Assembly: GCA_029260755.1 (NCBI GenBank)
Contig: JAJDCQ010000105.1
Span: 62,001-126,000, forward strand
Source: Planctomycetota bacterium
GTDB lineage: Bacteria > Planctomycetota > J058 > JAJDCQ01
Reading direction: 5' to 3'
Length of the DNA stretch: 64,000 nt
In this document: piece by piece, positions 32,884 to 41,182 of the stretch
Position numbering within the stretch: position 1 is the stretch's first letter
Layout: the number at the start of each line of letters is the position of its first letter
Notes under the pieces: model-generated
Seen by the model: only the letters and a program-made list of their open reading frames with translations
Databases searched by the model: none
Told to the model about the DNA's origin: nothing
Program-made: the position numbers and the translations under genes

Positions 32884-34664
32884 CGGAGGGCGTCTGGGTC
32901 GGACTTCACCCCGCTCCGGAGCCGCTGGAGAATCGAAGCGAGCTCGTCTCGCCGTCCGCCGGTCGCCTCGGGGAGCGCCGCCTCGACGGCCGGGATCGCC
33001 GGCGCGCCGAGCTGCTCGAGGAGCGACCCGACGCCGCTCGCGAGCGCGTAGCCATCCGGAGTGACATAGGTGTCGCCAACGCGCGCGACCAGCAACGGCA
33101 GGATCTCCATGATGACGTCCACGGGCAGCTCGAACGCGATCCGGGTCTGCTCCTCCCGCACGCTCCAATCGGTGCTCGCCAGCCCGGCGCGAAGGACCGG
33201 GAGCGCGTCGGCGCCGACCGGAGCGCCCGAGTGGACCAACGCGAAGAGGGCGGCGCGCGCGGTCGCCTGGTCCTCGGCTCCGAGGAGCGGGGCGACCCTC
33301 GGGCCGATCTCCGGCCCGACGCGGGAGAGGAGGTAGGCGGCCGTGCCACGCGCTTCCGCGTCGGAGTCCCCGAGCGCAGGGATGACCGCATCGACGACCT
33401 CGGGCGGGGGCCGGCCGGTCACGTAGCTCGCGCGGAGCATCGCCGCGAGGGCCGCCCGGCGGCGCGCGGGATCGGCGTGACGAAGCGCGAGGCTCACCGC
33501 CTCGAGCACGACGTGATCGAGCTCGTCCTCGCGACCGCGCCGCTCCAGCAGGCGCCCGACTCCCTCGACGACCTCGTCCGCGAGCCAGTCGTTCGAGAGC
33601 GCCGGCTCGCCGATGCCCTCGATCAACACCGCGAGGACGCGGTCGACGAGCGCGTCGTGCAAGCGCCACAGGCCCGTCTCCTCATCGACGTCGGGATCCT
33701 CGAGCCACCAGAGGTCGTGCTCCGAAGCGAGCCAGACCGCCGCCCGGAGCCGGGCGTGGGGGCTGGGGTCGTCGAGGCGGGCGATGATCGCGTCGCGGCT
33801 CTCGGGCGCGAGCGCGTCGAGGAGGAGACCGGCCGGGATCGCCAGATCCTCGTCGGCGCTGCCGAGCAGCTCGACGATGGCGGGCATCCGCTCTCGCAGA
33901 CCGGCGAGCAGCGCCTCCGCTCCGGCCAAGAGCTCGGGCTCGACGGCGGTCCCTTCGAGCGCGTCCACCCGCGCCGCGATCGCGCCGTCCGCGGCGTCGG
34001 CCACGATCTCGACGAGATCGCCGCTCGACCCGGAGACGACCCGGTGATCGCGCTCGTCCAGGAGGATCGGGAGGAGCGCGGCGACCTCGGCGAGCGTCGC
34101 GTGCTCGGCGACGGCCGCGACCGGCGACGAGCCTCCCCAGTAGACGTCGTCCTCGTCCAGCCGGGCGCGGAGGAGCACCCGGAAGACGCGGAGTCGCTCG
34201 GCGCGATCGAGCGGCCTCGACGGCTCCTCCGCGAAGTCGTCGCCGAGGAGCACGATCAGGCACTCCGACGCGATCCCGCGAGGCGCGTCGGGGTCGACTC
34301 CCTCGAGGATCTCGGCGTAGACGTCGATGGCGTCGGGATGGGCGCCGTCGATGATCCGGTCGACGACCATCGGATCGTCGGCGAAGGAGAGGACACCGCC
34401 TCCCTCGAACGGCGGCTCGGTGTCGTAGGCCTCGAACAACCCCTCGACGCCGGCCGGCCCCATCGCGTCGAGCTGCTCGATCGCCCACGCGCGCGTCCCC
34501 TCGGGTCCGTGGAGGAGGAGACGAAGGACGCGCGCCCGCCCGCCGGACGAGGCGAGGACGAGGAGCGGCGCCACCAGCGCCGCGGCGCCGACGAGCGCGA
34601 GGAAGATGCGCGCGCGACGGGGGCGAGGCGCCGCCAAGACTGGATCGGGCGTCGTGGCCGTCAT
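32880..34664 (-). CDS. Membrane-anchored HEAT-repeat protein, cluster copy 3
   Basis: The 594-residue protein has TM helix ~18-40 (RIFLALVGAAALVAPLLVLA), then the shared block GGRARVLRLLLHGPEG, RAWAIEQLDAMGPAGVEGLF. HEAT-like helices follow, including SPHARLRAAVWLASEH, GTAAYLLSRVGPEIGPRVAP, SGAPVGADALPVLRAGLAS and DWSVREEQTRIA. The stop overlaps the next gene's start; its own ATG at 34664 overlaps the upstream stop. Conserved positions between the four paralogues are helix-packing hydrophobics plus the GRAR / HGPxG / AMGPAGV motif near the membrane. That points to a common partner or assembly surface there. Function unknown. Confidence 0.85.
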   Translation of the reverse strand: MTATTPDPVLAAPRPRRARIFLALVGAAALVAPLLVLASSGGRARVLRLLLHGPEGTRAWAIEQLDAMGPAGVEGLFEAYDTEPPFEGGGVLSFADDPMVVDRIIDGAHPDAIDVYAEILEGVDPDAPRGIASECLIVLLGDDFAEEPSRPLDRAERLRVFRVLLRARLDEDDVYWGGSSPVAAVAEHATLAEVAALLPILLDERDHRVVSGSSGDLVEIVADAADGAIAARVDALEGTAVEPELLAGAEALLAGLRERMPAIVELLGSADEDLAIPAGLLLDALAPESRDAIIARLDDPSPHARLRAAVWLASEHDLWWLEDPDVDEETGLWRLHDALVDRVLAVLIEGIGEPALSNDWLADEVVEGVGRLLERRGREDELDHVVLEAVSLALRHADPARRRAALAAMLRASYVTGRPPPEVVDAVIPALGDSDAEARGTAAYLLSRVGPEIGPRVAPLLGAEDQATARAALFALVHSGAPVGADALPVLRAGLASTDWSVREEQTRIAFELPVDVIMEILPLLVARVGDTYVTPDGYALASGVGSLLEQLGAPAIPAVEAALPEATGGRRDELASILQRLRSGVKSDPDALR

Positions 34665-36427
34665 CGGCGGGCCTCCGGCGCGGACGACGCGGGCGGCGCC
34701 TCGTCCTCGATCCGATCGAGGATGTCGACGAGGCGCTCTCGTTCGACCCCGTCGGACTCGGCGACCGCGACCCGGAGCGCCGCGATCGCGGGAACCCCGA
34801 TCTGCTTCAGGAGGCTGCCCGACGAGCTCCCGGAGCGAAAGCCCTCGGCGCTCGTGTGATCATCGCCGAGCCTCGCGACGAGGAGCGGCACGACATCGGT
34901 GGCGACCACGTCCGGCGCGAGCCCGATCGCCACCCGGGAGATCTCCTCGCGCACCGTCCAGTCCGGATGCGCGAACGCGCGACGGACGATCGGGAGCGCC
35001 TCGACGCCGACCGAAGCGCCGCCCCGGACGAGCGCGACGAGCGCGGCCCGCGCGACGTCCTGGTCATCCTCGTCGAGCAGCCCACGCAGGTGGTCCTCGA
35101 CGCCGGTGCCCGCGAAGGCCAGCACGCCCACCGCGCCGACACGGACGCGGGCGTCCTCGTCCTCGAGGGCCGGGAGGATCGCGTCGACCACCTCGACGGG
35201 CGGATCCGCCCGGGAGAGCGTGACGGCGTGCCCGAGCGCCAGGAGGGCGGCCTCGCGCTTCGAGGGATCTTCGTCACCGAGCAGGAGCGCTGCCCGCTCG
35301 AAGACGACCGCGACGACGTCCCCCGGTGGAGTGCGGAGCGCGAGGATCTCGGCGAGCACCCGGACCGCCGCGAGCCGCAGCCAATGCTCGACCAGGGCCG
35401 GGTCGGTGACGTCGCGGCCCAGCGCCGCGCAGGCGCGCTCGACCACGTCCGCCTCGAAACGGTCGAATGGACGGGCGACCCACCGATCGTCGCGCACCTC
35501 GGCGAGCCGGATGGCCGCCCGAACCCGGACCCTCGGTCGCGGATCGTCGAGCGCGGCGACGACCGCGTCGTCGCTCTCGGGAACGAGCGCGACGAGCAGG
35601 CGCTCGGCCTGATCCGCGAGCAGCTCGTCTTCGCCGCCGAAGAGGCCGACGAGCTCGGGAAGCCGCTCGACGAGGCGGGCGCGAAGACTCGCCGCGGCCG
35701 CGCGCTCGCCCGTCTCGACGGAGAATCCCTCCTCCGCCTCGGCGAGGCGTCTCACCGCGCTCTCGACCGCCTTCGCGACGATGCCGAGCAGCTCCTCGCG
35801 GGTTTCCCCCGCCTCCGCCGCCTGCCACCCATCGAGGAAGGCGGGCAGCAGCGGCTCGACCTCGGACGGACGCACGTTCATCCCGACGACATCGATCGGC
35901 GAGTCGAGTCCGAGTCCGAAGCACCGTCTCCTTCGGCCGTCGAGAACGAGCTCCCGGAGGAGTCGCACGCGCTCGTCCGCGCGGAGCCTGCCCTCCTCGT
36001 CGAGAAGGGCGCTGAGGCAGCGCACCGCCACGTCGAAGCCATCGGGGTCGAGCGTCCCGATCGCGGCGATGTAGGCGTCGAGCGCGGCGGGATCCGCGTT
36101 CCCGACCAGGAGCTCGGCGACGGTCGGTTCGGCGTCGAAGGTGATGACGCTCGGAGTCGGCGGAGGCTCGGACTCCACCGCTTCGAAGAGGCCAGGGACG
36201 CCGGCGGGTCCCATCGCGACGAGACGATCGATCGCCCACGCGCGGACGCCGTCGGGACCGTGCAGCAACATCCGGTACGCGCGGGCGCGGCCCGCGGTCG
36301 ACGCCACGAGGCAGAGCGACGCGAGGAAGGTCGTGACGGCGAGGGCGGCGAGGAGGCTCCGCGCGCGGCGGGGGCGTCTCGAGCCGTCGGGAGATGAAGT
36401 CGGCGGGGGCTCGCTCATCGGCGTCAC
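34661..36427 (-). CDS. Membrane-anchored HEAT-repeat protein, cluster copy 2
   Basis: The 588-residue protein starts at GTG 36427 (GTGA overlap with the previous stop); the in-frame ATG at 36418 is an alternative. TM helix ~24-44 is followed by STAGRARAYRMLLHGPDG, then RAWAIDRLVAMGPAGVPGLF. HEAT-like repeats include RPRVRVRAAIRLAEVRDD, ALEDEDARVRVGAVGVLAFA and GGASVGVEALPIVRRAFA, then HPDWTVREEISR. Fewer insertions than copy 1. Same presumed envelope scaffold role; no catalytic motif. Confidence 0.85.
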   Translation of the reverse strand: MTPMSEPPPTSSPDGSRRPRRARSLLAALAVTTFLASLCLVASTAGRARAYRMLLHGPDGVRAWAIDRLVAMGPAGVPGLFEAVESEPPPTPSVITFDAEPTVAELLVGNADPAALDAYIAAIGTLDPDGFDVAVRCLSALLDEEGRLRADERVRLLRELVLDGRRRRCFGLGLDSPIDVVGMNVRPSEVEPLLPAFLDGWQAAEAGETREELLGIVAKAVESAVRRLAEAEEGFSVETGERAAAASLRARLVERLPELVGLFGGEDELLADQAERLLVALVPESDDAVVAALDDPRPRVRVRAAIRLAEVRDDRWVARPFDRFEADVVERACAALGRDVTDPALVEHWLRLAAVRVLAEILALRTPPGDVVAVVFERAALLLGDEDPSKREAALLALGHAVTLSRADPPVEVVDAILPALEDEDARVRVGAVGVLAFAGTGVEDHLRGLLDEDDQDVARAALVALVRGGASVGVEALPIVRRAFAHPDWTVREEISRVAIGLAPDVVATDVVPLLVARLGDDHTSAEGFRSGSSSGSLLKQIGVPAIAALRVAVAESDGVERERLVDILDRIEDEAPPASSAPEARR

Positions 36428-38265
36428 TTCACCCGATAGACCTGAAGCTCGTCACGTCCCTCTCCAGCCTCGATCCGACGGATGAGCTCGGAGAGCTCGC
36501 CCACGTCATCGGCCGCGGCGCGCAGCTCCGGGACGGCGAGGGGCCCGAGCCGAAGCAGGGTCCACTCGGCGTTCGAGGGGAGCTCCCCTCCGCCTCCCTC
36601 GAGCACGAGGCCATCGTCGAGGCGCGCGATCACCGCGGGCAGCAGCGAGGCGGCGAGCGAAGGCTCGAGGGAACGGATCGCGTCCGTCGCCTCCTCGCGC
36701 TCGGAGAACTCGGGCGAACCCAGCCCGGCGCGGATCGCGGGGAGCGCCTCGAGGCCGAGCTCCGCATCGGAGATCGAGAGGGCGACGAGCGCGGCGTGCC
36801 GGGTGCGACCGTCGCCCCGATCGACGAGCAGCCCGACGAGCAGCCCGACGAGCGGCTCCTCCACCTCGAGGCCACAGCGCCCGAGGAGTCGAATCGCCCC
36901 GTGCCGAACCCGAGCGTCGTCGTCCTCGAGGAGCGGGAGGACCTCCGCGGCGAGAGCCGGCGGCGTCTCTCCCGGATCCCAGGCCATCATCCCGAGCGCG
37001 CCGAGCGCGGCCCGCCGATGCTCGAGTCGCTCGTCGGCGAGCGCGCCTCGGATCGCATCGAACCCCGCCTGGATCGCCGCGCCGCGCGTCGGGTCGTCCT
37101 CGTCGATCAGCAGCTGGATCCGCTCGGCGATCCGGCTCGAGAGATAGCCCACCTCGGCGACGACGACGGCGTCGGCACCGATGTCGTCGAGCAGCACGGC
37201 GAGGGCGCGCGCGCGGTCCGCCTCCGGGAGAGGGTCGACCTCGGGGTCGACCTCGTCACCGAACGGTTCGTCATCGTCGTCTCCGAAGTCGAGTGGCGCG
37301 CTCCAGCCGTACGGATCGTCCGGCGCGGTGAGCCAGAGCGCCGCCCGGACCCGGACCCGGGGGCGGTCGTCGTCGAGCGCCGCGATCGCCGCGGCCCGGG
37401 CCGGCTGGCCGAGGGCGTCGAGCAGCCGGACGACGTCGCGGAGCATCCCACGCACCACATCGACCGACGCATCGTCCGGGTCGCCGATGACGTCGAGGTG
37501 GGTCACGATCTCCGGCAGGACGGCTCGCGCGGACTCGATGAAGCGCGCCGCCTCGACGGCGTCGCCCCAGAGCTCGGGCTCGCCCCGTCCACGCTCGATC
37601 TCGAGGGCCGCCTCACAGGCGTTGGCGAGGCAGCCCAGCGCGAGGAGCCCGTCCGGATCGGACGCCTCGACGAGCGGACGCACGCCCGGCTCGAGGTGAC
37701 GTAGGGGAAGGGGCGCCCAGAGGAGCTCACCGACCGCCTGACTCTGCGCGTAGGACTGCTCGGCGCGGGGGTCGGTCGCAAATCGGAGGAGCGCGCCGAT
37801 GGCGACGGAGAGCTCCGCGTCGGTCAGCAGGCGCGACGCGGCGAGCTCGTCGGCCGCGTCCGCCTCCACCGTCTCCTGGACGAGGCCCCCGAGCAGCTCG
37901 ACCGCGAACGCGTGCGACCGCTGGTGCCGCCTCGACTCGAGGACGGCCACGTACGCGGGCAGGGCGTCGGCGTGCCGACCGTCGATGAGATGCTCCTCGA
38001 CGGTCGAGTAGAACGACAGGCTGCTGGTCGGCTCCTCGGTCTCGAGCGCCTCGAACAGCCCGGCGACGCCGGCCGGTCCCATCCCCGCGAGGCGGTCGAT
38101 CGCCCACTCCCTCACGCCCTCGGGCCCCGCGAGGAGGATGCGATACGCGCGCGCGCGTCCCGCCGCGGTGAAGAGGATTGCCGCGGGAGCGAGGGTGCAG
38201 ACGAGCGCCAACGCGACGAGCGGGCCTCGCCAGCGACGACTGGCTTGCGATGGGGGAGGGGTCAT
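36424..38265 (-). CDS. Membrane-anchored HEAT-repeat protein, cluster copy 1 (first)
   Basis: The 613-residue protein starts at ATG 38265; an upstream in-frame extension to 38310 has no clear ribosome site. TM helix ~13-33 (LVALALVCTLAPAAILF) is followed by the family block GRARAYRILLAGPEG and REWAIDRLAGMGPAGVAGLF. HEAT-like repeats carry an unusually acidic loop (LDFGDDDDEPFGDEVDPEVD) and end near SEREEATDAIRSLEPS. It is the most divergent and longest copy and is the first translated, so it probably carries the promoter of the cluster in the 219-bp gap with the divergent aldehyde dehydrogenase. Confidence 0.85.
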   Translation of the reverse strand: MTPPPSQASRRWRGPLVALALVCTLAPAAILFTAAGRARAYRILLAGPEGVREWAIDRLAGMGPAGVAGLFEALETEEPTSSLSFYSTVEEHLIDGRHADALPAYVAVLESRRHQRSHAFAVELLGGLVQETVEADAADELAASRLLTDAELSVAIGALLRFATDPRAEQSYAQSQAVGELLWAPLPLRHLEPGVRPLVEASDPDGLLALGCLANACEAALEIERGRGEPELWGDAVEAARFIESARAVLPEIVTHLDVIGDPDDASVDVVRGMLRDVVRLLDALGQPARAAAIAALDDDRPRVRVRAALWLTAPDDPYGWSAPLDFGDDDDEPFGDEVDPEVDPLPEADRARALAVLLDDIGADAVVVAEVGYLSSRIAERIQLLIDEDDPTRGAAIQAGFDAIRGALADERLEHRRAALGALGMMAWDPGETPPALAAEVLPLLEDDDARVRHGAIRLLGRCGLEVEEPLVGLLVGLLVDRGDGRTRHAALVALSISDAELGLEALPAIRAGLGSPEFSEREEATDAIRSLEPSLAASLLPAVIARLDDGLVLEGGGGELPSNAEWTLLRLGPLAVPELRAAADDVGELSELIRRIEAGEGRDELQVYRVK

Positions 38266-38484
38266 GACGGCTCGAGTATGACTCCGGAACCGCCAGGAAG
38301 GCAGGTCCATGGATTGATACGCGCGGCGCGCGCCGAGAGTTCCGTGTTAGGGCAATGATCGCGATCCTGAGCGACCGGCCTCTCCGAGGCCTTCACGCGA
38401 CCAGCCAGCTCGTAGATCGGGGCGTCTTTTCCGACGCACCGCGTCTCGGTAGGATGCGCGCAGCAGAGCGAGGAGAGCCGCATC

Positions 38485-40077
38485 ATGTCCGAGACCGCGA
38501 CCGCCGCCCCGAAGACCACGTCCGAGCCCGACGCGCCCGCGAAGATCTCCCCAGCCGGGGACGACCGGATCGTCGTCACGGCGCCGGCGACCGGCGAGGA
38601 GATCGGCAGCGTCGAGAAGACGCCGCCCGAGCAGGTCGCCGCCATCATCACGCGAGCGCGAGCGGCGCAGGAGCCGTGGGGCGAGCTCCGGGTGAAGGAG
38701 CGCTGCCGCCGGGTGAAGCGCTTCCACCAGGCGATCGCCGACCGCCTCGATGACTTCGTCACGCTCCTCGTTCGCGAGAACGGCAAGAGCCACCACGACG
38801 CGGTCGGCGAGGCGACCGCGACGCTGTCGGCGACGAGCTACTTCCTGATGCGCGGGCCGAAGATCCTCAAGGACCGCAAGATCGACGCCATGGGGACGCT
38901 CCTCTACCGCGCCCGCACGATCTACGCGCCGCGCGGGGTGATCGGCCTGATCGCGCCGTGGAACTATCCGTTCATCATCCCGCTCTACGAGGCGTTCGCG
39001 GCGTGGATCGCCGGCAACGCGGTCGTCGTCAAGCCGAGCGAGTGGACGCCGCTCGTCGCGCAGCTCGCGAAGGACGTCTGGGACGAGACCGGCCTGCCGC
39101 AGGATCTCTTCCAGGTCGTTCACGGCCACGGCGACGTCGGCGTCGCCATGATCGAGGGCGGCATCGACAAGATCCACTTCACCGGCAGCGTCCGCGTCGG
39201 GAAGCTCGTCGGCAGGGCCTGCGGCGAGCGGCTGATCCCGTGCACCCTCGAGCTCGGCGGCAAGGCGCCCGTCATCGTGACCGAGGACGCGCCGCTCGAG
39301 CGGACGGCCCGCACGATCGTGTGGGGCAAGTTCTTCAACTCCGGGCAGACGTGCATCGGCGTCGAGCGGGTCTACGCGGTCGGGAGCATCGCCGAGCCGC
39401 TGACCAAGCGGATCGTCGAGCTCACCCGCGAGCTGCGCCAGGGCGACGGCCGCGAGCGCGACGTCGACGTCGGCGCGATGGTCTTCCCGAAGCAGATCGA
39501 GGTCTGCGAGGCGCAGGTCGCCGACGCGACGAGCAAGGGAGCCGCCGTCCTGACCGGAGGCCACCGCCCCGACGGTCCCGGGCGCTTCTTCGAGCCGACC
39601 GTCATCGCCGGAACCGATCACGGCATGGCCGTGATGAAGGAGGAGACGTTCGGCCCGCTCCTCCCGATCATGGCCGTCGCGACCGAGGACGAGGCGGTGC
39701 GCCTCGCCAACGACAGCCACCTCGGCCTCAACGCCTACGTCTTCAGCGGGTCGGCGCGGCGCGCCGACCGGCTCGCCCGACGCGTCCGGGCCGGCTCGAT
39801 CCTGATGAACGAGGTGGTCGTCAACTACGGGATCGGCGGGATGCCGTTCGGCGGCGTGAAGGAGAGCGGGCTCGGCCGCAGCCACGGCGAGGAGGGGCTC
39901 CGCTCCATGACCGAGCCGCGGATGATCGCGCGGCCGCACGTGTGGAGCTGGCCCGTCACGCGCCTGCTCGGCTACCCCTACACCGAGAAGAAGACCGGCT
40001 GGAACCTGCGCGTGACCCGATGGCTCTTCGGAAGCAAGAAGCGCCGCGGCGAGTCGGCCAGCCCGTCGGAGAGCTGA
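38485..40077 (+). CDS. NAD(P)-dependent aldehyde dehydrogenase
   Basis: The 530-residue protein shows a standard aldehyde dehydrogenase fold. It has the cofactor site WNYPF (~157), FTGSVRVG (~232), general base E256 in ELGGKAP, and catalytic C290 in NSGQTCIG. EETFGPLLPI and GGMPFGGVKESGLGR also match. It oxidises an aldehyde to the carboxylic acid. The C-terminal tail (TRLLGYPYTEKKTGWN, VTRWLFGSKKRR) is longer than in soluble members, like fatty-aldehyde types, and may touch the membrane. ATG 38485 follows GAGGAGAG. It is followed 7 nt on by DUF3052 and the phosphatase. Substrate not determined. Confidence 0.94.
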   Translation: MSETATAAPKTTSEPDAPAKISPAGDDRIVVTAPATGEEIGSVEKTPPEQVAAIITRARAAQEPWGELRVKERCRRVKRFHQAIADRLDDFVTLLVRENGKSHHDAVGEATATLSATSYFLMRGPKILKDRKIDAMGTLLYRARTIYAPRGVIGLIAPWNYPFIIPLYEAFAAWIAGNAVVVKPSEWTPLVAQLAKDVWDETGLPQDLFQVVHGHGDVGVAMIEGGIDKIHFTGSVRVGKLVGRACGERLIPCTLELGGKAPVIVTEDAPLERTARTIVWGKFFNSGQTCIGVERVYAVGSIAEPLTKRIVELTRELRQGDGRERDVDVGAMVFPKQIEVCEAQVADATSKGAAVLTGGHRPDGPGRFFEPTVIAGTDHGMAVMKEETFGPLLPIMAVATEDEAVRLANDSHLGLNAYVFSGSARRADRLARRVRAGSILMNEVVVNYGIGGMPFGGVKESGLGRSHGEEGLRSMTEPRMIARPHVWSWPVTRLLGYPYTEKKTGWNLRVTRWLFGSKKRRGESASPSES

Positions 40078-40084
40078 GCGGCCC

Positions 40085-40537
40085 GTGCCCGCCGGGTACT
40101 CGGGAACGCCGCTGCCGAAGAAGCTCGGCCTGAAGCCCGGCCATTCGGTCGCCTTCCTCGCCGCGCCGGCAGACTTCGACGGCGCCCTCGGCCCGCTGCC
40201 CGACGACGTCACCGTCCGCCGCGACCTCAGGGGCAGCAAGCAGCTCGACGTGATCGTCTTCTTCACGAAGAAGCGGGCCGAGCTCGTGCGGCGCTTCGTC
40301 GGGCTCGCGGACCGCCTCGATCCCGCCGGTGGCCTCTGGGTCGCGTGGCCCAAGCGAGCGAGCGGAGTCGCCACCGACGTCACCGGGGACGTCGTCCGGG
40401 AGGTCGCGCTCGCCCACGGGCTCGTCGACAACAAGGTGTGCGCGATCGACGACACGTGGAGCGGGCTCCGGGTCGTGATCCGCAAGACCGACCGCGCCCG
40501 CCGCACCGCGGAGATCGCCGCGCGGGGGCGCTCGTGA
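40085..40537 (+). CDS. DUF3052-family protein
   Basis: The 150-residue protein starts at GTG 40085. PAGYSGTPLPKKLGLKPG at the N-terminus, then VIVFFTKKRAELVRRFVGLADRL, GGLWVAWPKRASG and KVCAIDDTWSGLRVVIRK match DUF3052 proteins, small α/β cytosolic proteins of unknown activity found in many actinobacteria and other bacteria. It lies 7 nt after the aldehyde dehydrogenase, and its stop overlaps the next start (GTGA). So aldehyde dehydrogenase, DUF3052 and phosphatase form a three-gene operon. Confidence 0.9.
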   Translation: MPAGYSGTPLPKKLGLKPGHSVAFLAAPADFDGALGPLPDDVTVRRDLRGSKQLDVIVFFTKKRAELVRRFVGLADRLDPAGGLWVAWPKRASGVATDVTGDVVREVALAHGLVDNKVCAIDDTWSGLRVVIRKTDRARRTAEIAARGRS

Positions 40538-41070
40538 GCTTTCTCTCGCGCGTCGTCGCCCGGGCGCTGTTCTTCCCGACGATCTTCTGGAATCTCAGCT
40601 GGCAGCGACTCATCCTCGGACGCCGCTGGTGGGACGAGGTCTGCGACGAGGTCGTCCTCGGCGCGCTGCCGTTCCGCCGGCACGCGAAGAGGCTCGCCGA
40701 GCTCGGCGTCCGGGCCGTCGTCAACACGTGCGACGAGTACGACGGACCGACCCGCGAGTACGCCGAGCACGGGATCACGCAGCTCCACATCCCCACCGTC
40801 GACTTCACCCCGCCGAGCCTCGAGGACGTCACCCGCGCCGTCGACTTCATGCGCGAGCACATCGCCGCCGGCGAGCGCATCTACGTCCACTGCAAGGCTG
40901 GCCGCGCCCGGAGCGCGACGGTCGTCATGTGCTGGCTGATCGCCGAGCGCGGAATGAGCCCGGAGGAGGCGCAGGCCTTCCTCGTCGAGAAGCGGCCCCA
41001 GGTCCTCAAGTCGGTCCACCGTCGCGAGGTCGTGAGGCGCTTCGCCGAGCGCGCCGCCTCGCCATCCTAG
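40534..41070 (+). CDS. PTPMT1-like dual-specificity phosphatase (putative phosphatidylglycerophosphatase)
   Basis: The 178-residue protein starts at GTG 40534, overlapping the DUF3052 stop. A hydrophobic segment (VVARALFFPTIFWNLSWQ) near the N-terminus may anchor it. The catalytic P-loop is HCKAGRARSAT with Cys in CxxGxxR, and a general-acid Asp lies in HIPTVDFTPPS. The HCKAGRxRSAT signature followed by a SPEEAQAFL helix is characteristic of PTPMT1, which dephosphorylates phosphatidylglycerophosphate in cardiolipin synthesis. PTPMT1 homologues occur in planctomycetes. A role in phospholipid synthesis is thus likely but inferred; a protein phosphatase cannot be excluded. Confidence 0.88.
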   Translation: MSFLSRVVARALFFPTIFWNLSWQRLILGRRWWDEVCDEVVLGALPFRRHAKRLAELGVRAVVNTCDEYDGPTREYAEHGITQLHIPTVDFTPPSLEDVTRAVDFMREHIAAGERIYVHCKAGRARSATVVMCWLIAERGMSPEEAQAFLVEKRPQVLKSVHRREVVRRFAERAASPS

Positions 41071-41182
41071 AAGTTTGCGCCGATCGGTCGCCCGATCCCG
41101 CGTTCCGGATGGGGACGATCGGGGGACGGGCCGGGCGGTTCGCGCCGCGAACGCGGGCCTGCCATCATCGGGCGGTCGACCC

